Positions 9,145 through 19,344 of a stretch of 64,000 nt of DNA are shown here, in pieces. The DNA comes from Fuerstiella sp. Lineage in GTDB: Bacteria > Planctomycetota > Planctomycetia > Planctomycetales > Planctomycetaceae. A program made the position numbers and the translations under genes. The notes below the pieces were generated by a model. That model saw only the letters and a program-made list of their open reading frames with translations, did no database searches and had not been told where the DNA came from. Where the stretch lies: positions 17,647 through 81,646 of the forward strand of contig JALHMY010000020.1 of assembly GCA_022843805.1 (NCBI GenBank), written 5' to 3'. Every line of letters starts with the position of its first letter. Positions within the stretch are counted from its first letter, which is position 1.

Positions 9145-9495
9145 TCAGGTTGTGCGAGGAGTAAAATGAGCGAGACCAAACTGATTCAGCAGATGGATCA
9201 GACGAATTCGGCGGGCTGCAGCATTCTGTCCGCCTCGAAGACCTTCTGCCAGACAACCCATCACGATTGTGGCCACTCTGGCAGTGCTTATCGGCAGCCC
9301 ATGAGGTTCAAGGTCAGCAAAGAATTCCGCGTCGCCGCAGACTTCACCGAATTTCAATCCCTGATACGTGAACTGAATCCCGTACAAATCAGCGCTCCAC
9401 TGATAATTGAACGGACCCCACCAGTGGTGATCTTCAATGACCCAAAAATCGTCATTGTCATCGAAGACAATCTCATTTTCTGCAATTGAAGCCAT
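9145..9495 (-). CDS. small Trp-rich hypothetical protein
   Basis: A 116-residue protein from ATG 9495; a GTG four codons upstream (9507) is an alternative. The N-terminal half is acidic and aromatic (DDNDDFWVIEDHHWWGPF), and the C-terminal half is more basic and helical. No signal peptide and no recognised domain. Codon usage resembles neighbouring genes and the residue pattern is protein-like, which is why I prefer it to the opposite-strand frame over the same bases. It is convergent with tyrA. Function unknown. Confidence 0.6.
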   Translation of the reverse strand: MASIAENEIVFDDNDDFWVIEDHHWWGPFNYQWSADLYGIQFTYQGLKFGEVCGDAEFFADLEPHGLPISTARVATIVMGCLAEGLRGGQNAAARRIRLIHLLNQFGLAHFTPRTT

Positions 9496-9754
9496 TTTGA
9501 GGACCACCGGTATGCCGGACGTCAGTATTTCAGAAGAAATGCCTCTAAACCGTTGTGCCCGGCAGTCCGAACATGCCTTTCCGGGAAGTCTATTCAGACC
9601 GATCAGTTCCGGGAACTGTCCGCGATGATGGAAAAAATTGCGTTAGGTCGAGTCGCTCGGTGGAGTTTGGGGAGAATTCATCCGAAAACACGACAAACAG
9701 TTTTCCCAGGGACGCGACGTCACCGTTTTATCACAATCCGGTCGTGGCAAGGGG

Positions 9755-9784
9755 TTGACAAGAGATTCCGTGTCTGATTATCAA
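9755..9784 (+). promoter_or_regulatory. candidate sigma-70-type promoter
   Basis: A perfect TTGACA at 9755-9760 is followed 18 bases later by TATCAA at 9779-9784, about 70 bases before the start of the acidic-protein gene at 9852. The -10 match is imperfect, so this remains a candidate. The rest of the 9496-9851 gap shows nothing else I can name. Confidence 0.4.
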
Positions 9785-9851
9785 TCGCGTCGGATCGAGA
9801 TTCTATTTCTCAAGGCATTAACGTTTCAGGACTTACGCGAGGTTGAATGTC

Positions 9852-10172
9852 ATGGTAATGACACTTGAAATTGGCGACGCACTCTTATTTTCAGAAGAGG
9901 AACTCGCGACTGCCGCCGAATTCTGTCTCGCTTCTGGCGGCACTTCGGCTCAGAATCCTCTGCTGAAAGGCGACGAGGATGAGGAATTTGGTGACGATGA
10001 TTTTGACGATGACGTAGAAGACGATCTTGAAGACGACGAAGAATTTGAAGAAGACGTCGACGATGAATTCGACGAATTTGAAGACGAAGAGGATGACGAC
10101 TTCGACGACGATGATGACTTCGACGACGATGAAGAAGAAGAAGAAGAATTCGAAGATGAAGAGGAATTCTGA
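9852..10172 (+). CDS. small highly acidic Asp/Glu-rich protein
   Basis: A 106-residue protein from ATG 9852, with GAGG 9 bases upstream; an upstream TTG is less likely. About 40 residues of ordinary composition (MVMTLEIGDALLFSEEELAT) precede a tail of about 60 residues that is almost entirely Asp, Glu and Phe. The tail is probably disordered, with a very low predicted pI; it could act as a metal- or cation-buffering or nucleic-acid-mimicking segment (inference). A hairpin terminator follows about 70 bases downstream, so it appears to be a monocistronic gene with its own promoter. Similar short acidic-tailed proteins occur in other planctomycetes, but I know of no function. Confidence 0.72.
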   Translation: MVMTLEIGDALLFSEEELATAAEFCLASGGTSAQNPLLKGDEDEEFGDDDFDDDVEDDLEDDEEFEEDVDDEFDEFEDEEDDDFDDDDDFDDDEEEEEEFEDEEEF

Positions 10173-10241
10173 TTGACTATTGTGCGCTGGTTCACCCGCA
10201 TGAATCCCGGCGTCTGAATCCACCATTGGCCGAACATCTCG

Positions 10242-10273
10242 AAAAGGCACTCCTGCACTGCGGAGTGCCTTTT
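10242..10273 (+). terminator. intrinsic terminator
   Basis: A perfect 12-bp stem (AAAAGGCACTCC / GGAGTGCCTTTT) with an 8-base loop sits 70 bases after the acidic gene and ends in TTTT. It separates this gene from the downstream nucleoside phosphorylase. Confidence 0.75.
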
Positions 10274-10350
10274 ACTGTTAAGAGAATTCACCACAATACG
10301 TGGGCATTTGACACTGTGATCAGCCATTGCTTTCGTTGTGGAGTTCGGTC

Positions 10351-11184
10351 ATGACCGGGTTGTGGGAACAAATCGCTGAGGCCACCACATGGATTCAGTC
10401 CCAGTGGAATGGTCGTCCTTCAGTTGGCCTGATTCTGGGCACCGGGCTCGGCGGGCTTGCGGCTCAAATCGAGGTTGAGGCGACGTTCTCCTACGCTCAG
10501 ATACCCCATTTCCCTCGTTCCACCGCTCCTTCACATGCAGGTCAGCTGGTGTGCGGCAGGTTGCATGGTGTGCCTGTGATGGCAATGGAGGGACGATTTC
10601 ACTATTACGAAGGATATTCGCTGCAGCAGGTTACGTTCCCTGTTCGCGTCATGAAAGCGCTGGGTGCGGGAATACTGGTCGTTACCAGCGCCGTCGGAGG
10701 AATGAATCCTCAGTACCAGCATGGCGATATTATCATCCTGGAAGATCACATTAATCTGATCCCCGACAATCCGCTGCGTGGCATCAATGACGACCGCCTC
10801 GGACCTCGATTTCCGGATATGAGCCAGCCCTACGATCGGGCACTTATTTCGCAGGCGAAGCAAATCGCTCTTCGACTGGGGATTGCATCACACACCGGGG
10901 TGCTGGTCGCAGTTCCAGGACCAAATCTGGAAACCCGCGCGGAGTATCGAATGCTTCGAACGATGGGTGCAGACGTTGTTGGAATGTCCACGGTCCCGGA
11001 AGTCATCGCCGCAAATCACGCAGGAATGCGGACCATTGCTTTTTCGATCGTTACGGATATGTGCCTGCCGGATGCACTCGAGCCAGCGGACATCAGCCGC
11101 ATCATTGCCATCGCGGGAGAAGGCGGTAAAAAACTGGAACAGATCCTGACTCAATTGTTTGAGACCGTCCTGAAGGATGCGTAG
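10351..11184 (+). CDS. purine nucleoside phosphorylase (trimeric class)
   Basis: A 277-residue cytosolic enzyme that cleaves purine (deoxy)nucleosides with phosphate to free base and (deoxy)ribose-1-phosphate in purine salvage. The class I trimeric PNP/MTAP pattern is complete: [10 protein letters not shown] (phosphate loop), the [11 protein letters not shown] block, [38 protein letters not shown] and [14 protein letters not shown]. The purine-specificity segment reads SIVTDM, with Asp where inosine/guanosine-specific PNPs usually have Asn; MTAP-like enzymes accepting 6-aminopurines carry Asp, so specificity is open. ATG 10351 has GGAG 7 bases upstream; an earlier TTG (10327) is unlikely. A bidirectional terminator follows. 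Confidence 0.9.
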   Translation: MTGLWEQIAEATTWIQSQWNGRPSVGLILGTGLGGLAAQIEVEATFSYAQIPHFPRSTAPSHAGQLVCGRLHGVPVMAMEGRFHYYEGYSLQQVTFPVRVMKALGAGILVVTSAVGGMNPQYQHGDIIILEDHINLIPDNPLRGINDDRLGPRFPDMSQPYDRALISQAKQIALRLGIASHTGVLVAVPGPNLETRAEYRMLRTMGADVVGMSTVPEVIAANHAGMRTIAFSIVTDMCLPDALEPADISRIIAIAGEGGKKLEQILTQLFETVLKDA

Positions 11185-11294
11185 CCCTTCGTGTCGCTGA
11201 CGGCTGGATGCGACGTTGCGCCGTAATCCATCGCTGCAGATTCTTCAGGAGGCTCTGTGCGAGGTTGCACGGCCACTCCGGAATCCGAAAAAGA

Positions 11295-11326
11295 AAAGGC
11301 CCGATACCAGCTGGTATCGGGCCTTT
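11295..11326. terminator. bidirectional intrinsic terminator
   Basis: A perfect 32-base palindrome (16-bp arms around AAAGGCCCGATACCAG) flanked by A-rich and T-rich sides. It lies between the convergent PNP gene and the minus-strand gene at 11377-12675 and can end transcription from both. Confidence 0.85.
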
Positions 11327-11376
11327 ATTTGTGAAATCAGTTCGCCGAAGACACCGGCAGCATCACTCGAGAAGCC

Positions 11377-12675
11377 TCAGGGGCTCACAGGAGGATTGTT
11401 GTTATCGTCGGCAATTGCCGCTCCAATACCGGCACCAACACCAGCCCCCAGCAGCGTTCCGAGCAGGCCACCACCGCCTCCGCCACCGCCAGCACCACCA
11501 CCGCCAAATCCGCCGCCACCACCACCAAACGGCATTCCCATGGGTACGCTGAGCGGCTGTTCTTCGCTAACTCCCGGGTCCGTAACACTGGTCGTAAAGT
11601 TGGATGGGTCAACAGGAGCACCCGATAACTGGAGTGACGCTGCAACAGACGTCAGCGAATATGTTCCATGCTTCAGCTGAAATGCAATGGGATCAATCAC
11701 CTCGACACCCATCGCCATAACCCCGTCATCACCGGAAGCGACGACGGAATAAAATCCACTCGACAAACCGGTGACAACAAAACTTCCATCAGCATTCACC
11801 TGCGACGAACCAACAATCGTGTTGTTGGATACAAAATAGACCATCAGGTTGCTCACCGGATACAGGCTTCCGCTGAGGGGATTCATGAGATTCACTTCTC
11901 CGCTGACCGAACCGCCCGGCTCAAGCTGCACCTGATGAGTGGCAATCGTTGTTGCAGGCTCGCCCTGACCAAATACACCTTTGACACCATCTTCCGTCGA
12001 CCACAGTTCCTGAATCGGGCGACTTCGATCGACCGGCACAAATCGTTCAGCAATCAGCCGCTTGACTGTTGCGAAATCTCTGGCCGGAACAACCACTGAA
12101 TTCACACCAGCGTCAAAGCCTGCTGCCGCTCCGCCAGCATCTGCATGAGACCGCAACCGAAATCCATAAACCCCATAACCATTGCTTCCGGATGCTATAA
12201 GTCCGTAAACACCGGGCTGCAGTCCAGGCACGACGAACATGCCCTCTTCGTTGGTTTGTGCAGTTGCCACAGACCGCCCATTTCGAGTTAACCTAACCAT
12301 TAGCCCGGAAGCGGGAATAGGATTTCCGTCAGCACTGCCCACACTGCTCAGGCGACCAGACAAACTGCCGTCAGCATTCAGAAAAACATCGTGCGAACGG
12401 TCTTGCAGAACAACGGGTGGCGAAACCGCGGTCTGTTCGGCGGGGGCTGGTTCAGCCACAGCAACCGATTCATTGATGGCCACATTCGTGGAAACCTCAG
12501 TTTGCACCGCCGGATCCGCCACAGAAACGGCCGAAGATGCAACCTGCTGCTGAGTTGCCTCAGATGACTGCTCGTCCACAGCAGCCGAAATTATTCCAAC
12601 ATATGCAGATCCAAAGGCTACCGTACCCGCCAGAGACAATACGGCCGCCGCCGGAACCATTCGTGATATCTTCAT
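11377..12675 (-). CDS. secreted Cna_B/carboxypeptidase-regulatory-like repeat protein with Gly-rich tail
   Basis: A 432-residue protein with a signal peptide or anchor in the first about 30 residues. After an Ala/Val/Thr-rich linker come two related beta-sandwich modules of the carboxypeptidase-regulatory or Cna_B type. The hallmark 'G.F.V.GL.pG.Y.l.As' strand appears as MFVVPGLQPGVYGLIASG near residue 145 and as SFVVTGLSSGFYSVVASG near residue 300. The C-terminus is a poly-Gly run followed by a glycine-zipper-like helix (GTLLGAGVGAGIGAAIAD). An envelope structural protein is likely, function unknown. GAGGGA precedes the ATG. Confidence 0.8.
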   Translation of the reverse strand: MKISRMVPAAAVLSLAGTVAFGSAYVGIISAAVDEQSSEATQQQVASSAVSVADPAVQTEVSTNVAINESVAVAEPAPAEQTAVSPPVVLQDRSHDVFLNADGSLSGRLSSVGSADGNPIPASGLMVRLTRNGRSVATAQTNEEGMFVVPGLQPGVYGLIASGSNGYGVYGFRLRSHADAGGAAAGFDAGVNSVVVPARDFATVKRLIAERFVPVDRSRPIQELWSTEDGVKGVFGQGEPATTIATHQVQLEPGGSVSGEVNLMNPLSGSLYPVSNLMVYFVSNNTIVGSSQVNADGSFVVTGLSSGFYSVVASGDDGVMAMGVEVIDPIAFQLKHGTYSLTSVAASLQLSGAPVDPSNFTTSVTDPGVSEEQPLSVPMGMPFGGGGGGFGGGGAGGGGGGGGLLGTLLGAGVGAGIGAAIADDNNNPPVSP

Positions 12676-13045
12676 GAGTCATTCCCTCTGCCCGAGGAGC
12701 ACACAATAATGAGCTTTGTGAGCCAGTTTTAAACGTCGAGTGTCATCACAGAATCGCGATAACACGCACCAACTTCCACACACTCCAAATCCCTGCTACC
12801 AACCCAAATTATCTGCATGCGGGGAAAGCCAACGCAACCGAAAACAGATTAAAATGGCAAAATCCCAAAAGTTACCCCAATTGCCCATTCCGCCGGAAGG
12901 AATCGGGGCGGAATTGCGGTTTTGAATCGCGATACCAGAATGATCCATGCTTCCTGACGAGGACGATTGCACGCAATGCCTGTTAAACTCCGCTACAGGA
13001 ATTTTCCGAATCCCTCGAGAATCTGATTGGCTCGTATTAAGTCCT
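12676..13045. other. intergenic region with one hairpin
   Basis: 370 bases between two divergent genes. The only structure seen is an 8-bp inverted repeat ATTCCGCC / GGCGGAAT at 12887-12894 and 12907-12914. No RNA gene recognised. Confidence 0.5.
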
Positions 13046-13819
13046 ATGAGAATCACGACATGGAATGTGAATGGCATTCGAGCAGCCATTCGAAAGGGCT
13101 TTTCGCGGCACATTAGCGAAATTCAGCCCGATGTTCTGCTCCTGCAGGAGATTCGCTGCACACCCGAACAGTTGCCTGAGGAAATTCGAAATCCGGATGG
13201 CTGGTATGTCACCTGGAACCCTGCCACAAAAAAAGGTTACTCGGGCACCGCCATCTGGTCGCGTTTTCCCTTTGAAGATGTTTCTGTGGGAATTGACTGT
13301 GATCCAGCCGACACGGAGGGTCGCGTCATTCGGTGTGTTGTGAAGGGTATTCACCTCGCTTCCGTTTATCTTCCGTCAGGATCATCCGGTCCACTCCGGC
13401 AGGAGGTCAAAGATCGCTGGCTGGGCGATTTTCAGACGTGGGTAACTCGGCACCAGCATTCGGCACCCTTCATTCTTGGCGGCGACTTAAATATCGCTCA
13501 TACCGAGAGTGATATCTTTTACGCGAAATCCAATGAAAATACGTCCGGATTCCTGCCGCACGAGAGACTCTGGTTTGGGCAGCTGCTGAATTCGGGGTGG
13601 CATGATCTTGTGCGTGAGCATTTTGGGGCCATGCAGGGTCCTTATACGTGGTGGTCCAACCGAGGAAAAGCCCGTGAACTGGATCGGGGCTGGCGGATTG
13701 ATTATCTGCTGAGCAACGTGACTGCCAGACCTTACCTGAAATCGGCTCAGATTCATCGGCAGGGGGGACTTGAGGTCAGTGACCACGCACCGGTATCCAT
13801 TGATCTGGATGTTTCGTGA
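13046..13819 (+). CDS. xth: exodeoxyribonuclease III
   Basis: A 257-residue AP endonuclease/3'-5' exonuclease of the ExoIII branch of the EEP superfamily, acting in base excision repair. Active-site blocks are in order: ITTWNVNGIRAA (Asn), LLLQEIRC (metal-binding Glu), KKGYSGTAIWSR, GGDLNIAHTESDI (Asp/Asn pair), WWSNRGKARELDRGWRIDY and the terminal SDHAPV (Asp/His). All catalytic residues are present and the length is normal. I start at ATG 13046 because homology begins there; the frame continues upstream without similarity. No operon partner is obvious. Confidence 0.95.
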   Translation: MRITTWNVNGIRAAIRKGFSRHISEIQPDVLLLQEIRCTPEQLPEEIRNPDGWYVTWNPATKKGYSGTAIWSRFPFEDVSVGIDCDPADTEGRVIRCVVKGIHLASVYLPSGSSGPLRQEVKDRWLGDFQTWVTRHQHSAPFILGGDLNIAHTESDIFYAKSNENTSGFLPHERLWFGQLLNSGWHDLVREHFGAMQGPYTWWSNRGKARELDRGWRIDYLLSNVTARPYLKSAQIHRQGGLEVSDHAPVSIDLDVS

Positions 13820-13964
13820 GATCGAAAAACGATTCACAGCCCGTTAGAATACGGTAAATGACATTCCGAACTTTGATTTCTGTCTTACCTGAATTCTGTC
13901 CTGCGTGACAGCGTTAGCGCAATTTCGGCGGCTATCAGGCCCTTAATAAGCCCAGCAACTACTC

Positions 13965-16900
13965 ATGACCTTTCAACCTGTTTCCGACAGCAGTTTTGTC
14001 CCCGGCGAACATTCCGTCCTGCGATTCTGGTCACAGCACCAGACGTTTCGGCGACTGCGGCGAAAAATCTCTGGCCGCAAACGATGGAGTTTCCTTGATG
14101 GCCCCATTACCGCCAATAACCCAATGGGGGTCCACCACGCATGGGGTCGTACTTATAAAGATACGTATCAGCGATTTTTTGCGATGACCGGCCACGACCA
14201 GCGATTCCAGAATGGATTCGACTGTCAGGGGCTGTGGGTTGAAGTGGAAGTTGAAAAGCAGCTCGGGCTGGGCACAAAAGGGGCCGTGCTGGAATACGGA
14301 ATCGACAATTTCGTCAATGAGTGCAAGCGCCGGGTACTTCGTTTTGCGGCTCGACAAACCGAACAGTCACAGCGGCTCGGGTACTGGATGGACTGGGATG
14401 ACCCTGATCAGCTGCGTCAGCTGGCCGAACATCTGGGGACTGATGCCGATGTATCGATCACAACTCCCAGCGGAAAGACGGAAACGGCCAAAGCCCATCA
14501 GCTTGTGGAAAGACTGGGAAACCCGGAATGGGGCGGAAGTTATTTTACGTTCAGCACAGAAAACAATGAAACAATCTGGACGTTTCTGAAGAAGTGTTTT
14601 GAACGCGGCAAGATCTACCAGGGTCACGACGTTATGCCGTGGTCCGGTCGGGGCGGCAGTGCGTATTCTCAGATGGAGATCGCCGAAGGCAGAAAGCTGA
14701 CAACACATAAGTCGGTCTTCGTTCGATTCCCTCTTCGTGGCCGCACGAATGAATTCCTGCTGGTCTGGACCACGACACCATGGACGCTCACCAGTAATGT
14801 GGCGGCCGCCGTGAATCCTGATCTCGACTATCTGAAGATCCAGGCAAAACGCGATTCAGCCATTTATTACCTTGCGAAGGACAACCTCAATTATCAGCGT
14901 CTGGCGACTGAGTTTCGTGACGGATTTGGCCGTCCGGAATGGAAGTGGCCTGAAGGCGTCGGCAAGCTGAAAACCATTGCGCAGATCTTTAAGGAACAGG
15001 GTGGTTTTGAGGAACTGGAAACCCTGAAGGGTTCTGCTCTGGTTGGTCTCTCATACGATGGTCCGTTTGATGAACTTCCAGCTCAGCAGCAGCCTGGCGG
15101 AGTTCCAGTGGACGAAAACCTTTCCCATCGCACAGGAGCTGGAAGCCATCTGGTTATTGATGGCGGCCGCGATTCACGTGGCAATGCCAATGTTGTCGCC
15201 GGAGAAGGAACCGGTATTGTCCATGTCGCTCCCGGTTGTGGCGACATCGACCACAAGCTGGGCGTTTCTCTCGACCTGCCAGTCATTGCTCCTCTGCGCG
15301 AAGACGGCACCTACACGGAGGAATTCGGCGAATTTGCCGGTCGTGAAGCCATTTCCCCGGAAACTGCGGAACTGGTTTTCGAACGACTCCGCGAAAAAGG
15401 TCTGCTCGTCGCCACGGAAATCTATCCTCACATTTACCCGCACTGCTGGCGAACGGGTGATGAACTGGTATTTCGACTCGTCGACGAATGGTTCATCAAT
15501 ATGGACTGGCGGGAAGAGATTAAGGATGTCACTCGTCAGATCACATGGCTGCCCGATTCCATTGACGGGCAGAAACGTGAGCTCGAATGGTTGTCCGGCA
15601 TGGGCGACTGGATGATCAGCAAGAAACGATTCTGGGGACTCGCCCTGCCCATCTGGGTCAACGAAAACGATCCGACGGACTTTGAGGTCATTGGATCACT
15701 TGCCGAACTGAAGGAACGAGCGATTGAAGGCTGGGGTGATTTCGAGGGCAATACGCCGCACCGACCATGGATTGATGGCGTCATCATTGAGAGTCAGGCA
15801 GAAGGCAGGGAAGGCCAGCGAATGCGTCGCATTCCAGACGTCGGCAACCCGTGGCTGGACGCCGGGATCGTGCCCTTCAGCACCATGGGCTACAACAGCA
15901 ACCGTGAGGAATGGCAAAAATGGTATCCCGCCGATCTGGTTACGGAATGTTTCCCGGGTCAGTTTCGCAACTGGTTCTATTCCATGCTGTCGCTGTCCAC
16001 TATGATGCGTTACGACGAAGCGGAGAACGCTGACGACAAAAAACCGTTCCGCACCCTGCTCGGCCACCGACTGGTACAAAACGAACATGGCAAACCCATG
16101 CACAAGTCGGATGGTACGGCGATCTGGTTTGAAGAGGCAGCAGAGCAGCTGGGAGTGGACACCATGCGCTGGATGTACCTCGCCCAAAATCCGGCTGCCG
16201 ATCTTCGCTTCGGAACGCGTCATCCCGACAAACCTGTCACTCTGCAAACACCCGGCGGCCCGACGGATAAGACGCGAGAAGGTATCCCGACATGCACAGT
16301 GACCAGTTCTCCTGCGGATGAAACTCGTCGACAAATCCTCATTCCACTCTGGAACTGTTACAAGTTTTTTATCGACTATGCCATTGCAGACGGTTTTGTT
16401 GCCAGCGATCTGCTGCGTCAGCGAGTTGCCCTTGGAAGTTCGTTCAATGCGACATCCTCTGCGACGGAAGCTGGCACAGGTACTTCATCCGGAGTGGCCG
16501 ATCGACCGGAGATTGACCGCTGGATCCTGTCCAATCTTCAGTCACTGATTGAAGTCGCGCATCGCGAACTGCCGCAGTACAACGCCCCTGCGTTCTGCGC
16601 TGCCGCTGCTGGATTTATTGATGACCTCAGCAACTGGTACATCCGCCGCAATCGGCGTCGTTTCTGGCGTACAAAAGATGCCAGCGATACGGACAAAGTT
16701 GCTGCTTACGAAACACTGTATGAAGTCCTGGTGACTCTCTGCAGACTCCTTGCACCCTGCATTCCGTTCCTTACCGAACGAATGTATCAGAACCTGATCT
16801 TTGGCAGAGAACTTTCCGTCGAATCGCAACTGCAGTCTGCCGGAACTGATGAATCCAGCGGCCAGCAATTCGATGCCAGCCTTCCCGAATCGGTGCACCT

Positions 16901-17690
16901 GTGCGACTACCCTGTTGCTGAAACCTCTTTGCTGGATTCAGCTCTGAATCTCCGCATGGCAGCCGCACAAAAAGTTGTTCGACTGGGACACAAGCTGCGG
17001 GAAGAATCCAACCTGCGAGTTCGTCAGCCACTGGCTGAACTGCGATTCGCTGCGAACTCGGTCGAAACTGCGGAAGCCATTCAGCAGCTCGCAGAAGTGA
17101 TTGGCGAAGAGCTGAACATTCACAGCGTCGCTCGTCAGGACAATCTGGATTCACTGGTCAGCTATGCATACAAGCCCAATCTGAAAACGCTGGGACCAAA
17201 GTATGGCAAACTGCTGAATACTCTCCGGACGCGATTACCGGAACTGGGCGATGCAGTACTGGCCCCCCTCCGACGCGGCGGAAACGTGACTGTTCAACTG
17301 GATGGCCAGACCGTTGACCTCACACCGGAAGATGTGCTGATCAGTACAGAACAGGCTGCCGCATGGGTGTGCTCGGACGACTCCGGAATTCAGGTCGCCA
17401 TCAGCACGGTTCTGACACCCGAACTCATTCGCGAGGGAATGTCCCGCGACTTTGTCCGTCAGGTTCAGCAGCTTCGAAAAGACGCCGGTTTGAACATTCA
17501 GGACCGAATTCGGATTCAGTTTCATGCGTCCGACAATTCGGTTCTGGCAATGGTCGCAGAATGGGGCGACTATATTCGCGGTGAAACTCTGGCCGATTCG
17601 ATCGAATCTCAGAGCAGCCCGGGAGTACAGACGAGAAGTGCGAATGTCGGCGACACAGAAGCAACCATCTGGATTGTACAGCTCACCTGA
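13965..17690 (+). CDS. ileS: isoleucyl-tRNA synthetase
   Basis: A 1241-residue class I synthetase charging tRNA-Ile, longer than the about 940 residues of E. coli IleS and closer to the long IleRS type. The HIGH motif is present as G-V-H-H within [11 protein letters not shown] (about 55-62). The editing CP1 region includes [38 protein letters not shown] is the block preceding the KMSKS loop, with Met where many IleS have Cys. The KMSKS loop reads K-P-M-H-K-S (about 710-715). The anticodon-binding domain follows near residue 855 ([12 protein letters not shown]), and the C-terminal extension (about 1000-1241) lacks an obvious zinc finger. Convergent with the HDOD gene, 25 bases apart. Confidence 0.95.
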   Translation: MTFQPVSDSSFVPGEHSVLRFWSQHQTFRRLRRKISGRKRWSFLDGPITANNPMGVHHAWGRTYKDTYQRFFAMTGHDQRFQNGFDCQGLWVEVEVEKQLGLGTKGAVLEYGIDNFVNECKRRVLRFAARQTEQSQRLGYWMDWDDPDQLRQLAEHLGTDADVSITTPSGKTETAKAHQLVERLGNPEWGGSYFTFSTENNETIWTFLKKCFERGKIYQGHDVMPWSGRGGSAYSQMEIAEGRKLTTHKSVFVRFPLRGRTNEFLLVWTTTPWTLTSNVAAAVNPDLDYLKIQAKRDSAIYYLAKDNLNYQRLATEFRDGFGRPEWKWPEGVGKLKTIAQIFKEQGGFEELETLKGSALVGLSYDGPFDELPAQQQPGGVPVDENLSHRTGAGSHLVIDGGRDSRGNANVVAGEGTGIVHVAPGCGDIDHKLGVSLDLPVIAPLREDGTYTEEFGEFAGREAISPETAELVFERLREKGLLVATEIYPHIYPHCWRTGDELVFRLVDEWFINMDWREEIKDVTRQITWLPDSIDGQKRELEWLSGMGDWMISKKRFWGLALPIWVNENDPTDFEVIGSLAELKERAIEGWGDFEGNTPHRPWIDGVIIESQAEGREGQRMRRIPDVGNPWLDAGIVPFSTMGYNSNREEWQKWYPADLVTECFPGQFRNWFYSMLSLSTMMRYDEAENADDKKPFRTLLGHRLVQNEHGKPMHKSDGTAIWFEEAAEQLGVDTMRWMYLAQNPAADLRFGTRHPDKPVTLQTPGGPTDKTREGIPTCTVTSSPADETRRQILIPLWNCYKFFIDYAIADGFVASDLLRQRVALGSSFNATSSATEAGTGTSSGVADRPEIDRWILSNLQSLIEVAHRELPQYNAPAFCAAAAGFIDDLSNWYIRRNRRRFWRTKDASDTDKVAAYETLYEVLVTLCRLLAPCIPFLTERMYQNLIFGRELSVESQLQSAGTDESSGQQFDASLPESVHLCDYPVAETSLLDSALNLRMAAAQKVVRLGHKLREESNLRVRQPLAELRFAANSVETAEAIQQLAEVIGEELNIHSVARQDNLDSLVSYAYKPNLKTLGPKYGKLLNTLRTRLPELGDAVLAPLRRGGNVTVQLDGQTVDLTPEDVLISTEQAAAWVCSDDSGIQVAISTVLTPELIREGMSRDFVRQVQQLRKDAGLNIQDRIRIQFHASDNSVLAMVAEWGDYIRGETLADSIESQSSPGVQTRSANVGDTEATIWIVQLT

Positions 17691-17715
17691 ATGTCACCCC
17701 GCGATTTCAGCCTGC

Positions 17716-19344
17716 TCAAAGTGCATTGCCCACGGATTCCGGTACCGAGCGTTCAGCAGTCGATTTACTAAACTGCAGCTTTACCGGTTTTCCGTTTTCC
17801 AGTGCAATGACCTCCGTGTTGTGCTGACCGGAACGCCGTGCGCTCTGCAATGCTTTTTCGACTTCCTTAATCAGGACCGGTCCGGTACAGGGACGACTGA
17901 CGTCAGGCTGATAAAAGACGGCACCAATGCTGCACAACGGAGCATCCGCAGAATGCTCTTCTCGAACCGCTTCCCGTTCTATCCGACGATAGAGATGGTC
18001 GGCCACCAGATGCAGCATGTCGACATTGATATCCGTCATCAGCACGAGAAACTCGCCTGGAGAAAAACGGCCCACGGTATCCGAGACCCGCACCGACATC
18101 TTCAGAGTATTGGCTACGCTTCGCAACACTTCACACCCGGTACCCGCCGGATCAGTACAGTCTCCCAAAGTGTCGTTCATGCCAATCAGCAACAACCCCA
18201 GAGGTAATCGCTGGTCATGAACATTCTGCAGCGTTGCAGTCAGTGACTGATCCAGATACTGTCGTGAGAACGTCTGGCTCTGCGGATCTGTCCACCGTGA
18301 CTGTTCAGCCTGCTGAGCAGACTCCTGACCTGCTGGCCGGGCTTTGACGGGCTGCTGGGTATCTGTCTGCATATGCGCATTGACCAGCCGCAACTGACTG
18401 CTGACTGCAATCTGCGACAGGACCTCCTGCGCGTCGGCCAGTATGGATTCCAGAGGCTGCGTGTGGCCAATATCGACTGAGAATGCAGCCGCTATTTCGC
18501 CAACTCGTGAATCGATATCTGCAAGGAGTCGGAATACTTCATTCGCCTGCAGAGCAAATACCTGCAGCAGCAGCCGTTCAAAGTTTTGTCGACTTCGACC
18601 CAGATTGTGGCTGACTTCTTCCAGATACTCGGCAATATGCCCCGACGTAATCAGACCAGCCACCAGCGAGGTGCCGGATACAAAACGCAGTGGTACCATG
18701 CGATGGGCATCAGCATGATGTGCACCGATCGCGTGAACGATCGAATCGTCCAGATTCCATTTTTTGCACAATGCTGCACTGACATCAGCGTGTGTGAAAC
18801 CAAAGTACTCCTGTTCAAGCTCCAGGACCGCGCGTTCACCCTGCTTTTCCAGCACATTCTCAATATATTCATCCTGACAAACACTCAGCATTGCCAGCCG
18901 ACCCACATCCTGCAATAACCCGGCCAGGAACCAGTTTGCCGGATCAACCTGACCCTTCTGTCGTTCTGCAAGTGCTTCCGCCGTGGCCGCCTGAATCAAT
19001 GCTTCCCGCCACAATCGCTGATACCATGTTCGGAGTGTTACCGACTTGCTCTTTTGAGAATCGGCAAGGCAAAAGCCCAGCACCAGCGCTCGAACCATTG
19101 TGGTTCCAAGTCGAGGCACAGCCGATTCAATTGAGGATGCCCGGGTGCGCATTCCCAGCAGCGCTGAATTGGCGGTCTTCAGAATTCTTCCTGCGATTGC
19201 CGGATCCATTCGAATCGTTTCGACGAGATCCATGAAATCAGGATCCGGCGATCGAGCGATCTCGACAACTCGAAGAGCGACTTCCGGCAGGCTTGGCAGA
19301 CGATCTGAAGACAGAATCTTTTCAATGGATGATGGCACAGCCAT
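17716..19344 (-). CDS. HDOD signalling protein with degenerate GGDEF domain
   Basis: A 542-residue cytosolic protein. Residues about 15-270 form an HDOD domain (LPSLPEVALRVVEIARSPD, DPAIAGRILKTANSALLGM, GTTMVRALVLGFCLA, ALCKKWNLDDSIVHAIGAHH), an HD-related fold used in bacterial signalling that usually lacks phosphodiesterase activity. Residues about 370-505 align with a diguanylate cyclase (LGLLLIGMNDTLGDC, VLRSVANTLKMSVRVSDTVGRF), but the signature loop is SPGEF instead of GGDEF. It is therefore probably not a c-di-GMP synthase and may act as a binding or regulatory domain. Convergent with ileS. Target unknown. Confidence 0.88.
   Translation of the reverse strand: MAVPSSIEKILSSDRLPSLPEVALRVVEIARSPDPDFMDLVETIRMDPAIAGRILKTANSALLGMRTRASSIESAVPRLGTTMVRALVLGFCLADSQKSKSVTLRTWYQRLWREALIQAATAEALAERQKGQVDPANWFLAGLLQDVGRLAMLSVCQDEYIENVLEKQGERAVLELEQEYFGFTHADVSAALCKKWNLDDSIVHAIGAHHADAHRMVPLRFVSGTSLVAGLITSGHIAEYLEEVSHNLGRSRQNFERLLLQVFALQANEVFRLLADIDSRVGEIAAAFSVDIGHTQPLESILADAQEVLSQIAVSSQLRLVNAHMQTDTQQPVKARPAGQESAQQAEQSRWTDPQSQTFSRQYLDQSLTATLQNVHDQRLPLGLLLIGMNDTLGDCTDPAGTGCEVLRSVANTLKMSVRVSDTVGRFSPGEFLVLMTDINVDMLHLVADHLYRRIEREAVREEHSADAPLCSIGAVFYQPDVSRPCTGPVLIKEVEKALQSARRSGQHNTEVIALENGKPVKLQFSKSTAERSVPESVGNAL

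Noticed and set aside
9166-9489. Plus-strand ORF with a good AGGAG ribosome site
   Set aside because: It is antisense to the better protein-like minus-strand frame 9145-9495 and has less natural composition. The ribosome site is attractive, so it is noted but not called.
9950-10327. Ser-rich minus-strand ORF
   Set aside because: It is produced by the GAC/GAA repeats of the acidic gene on the other strand and has no independent support.
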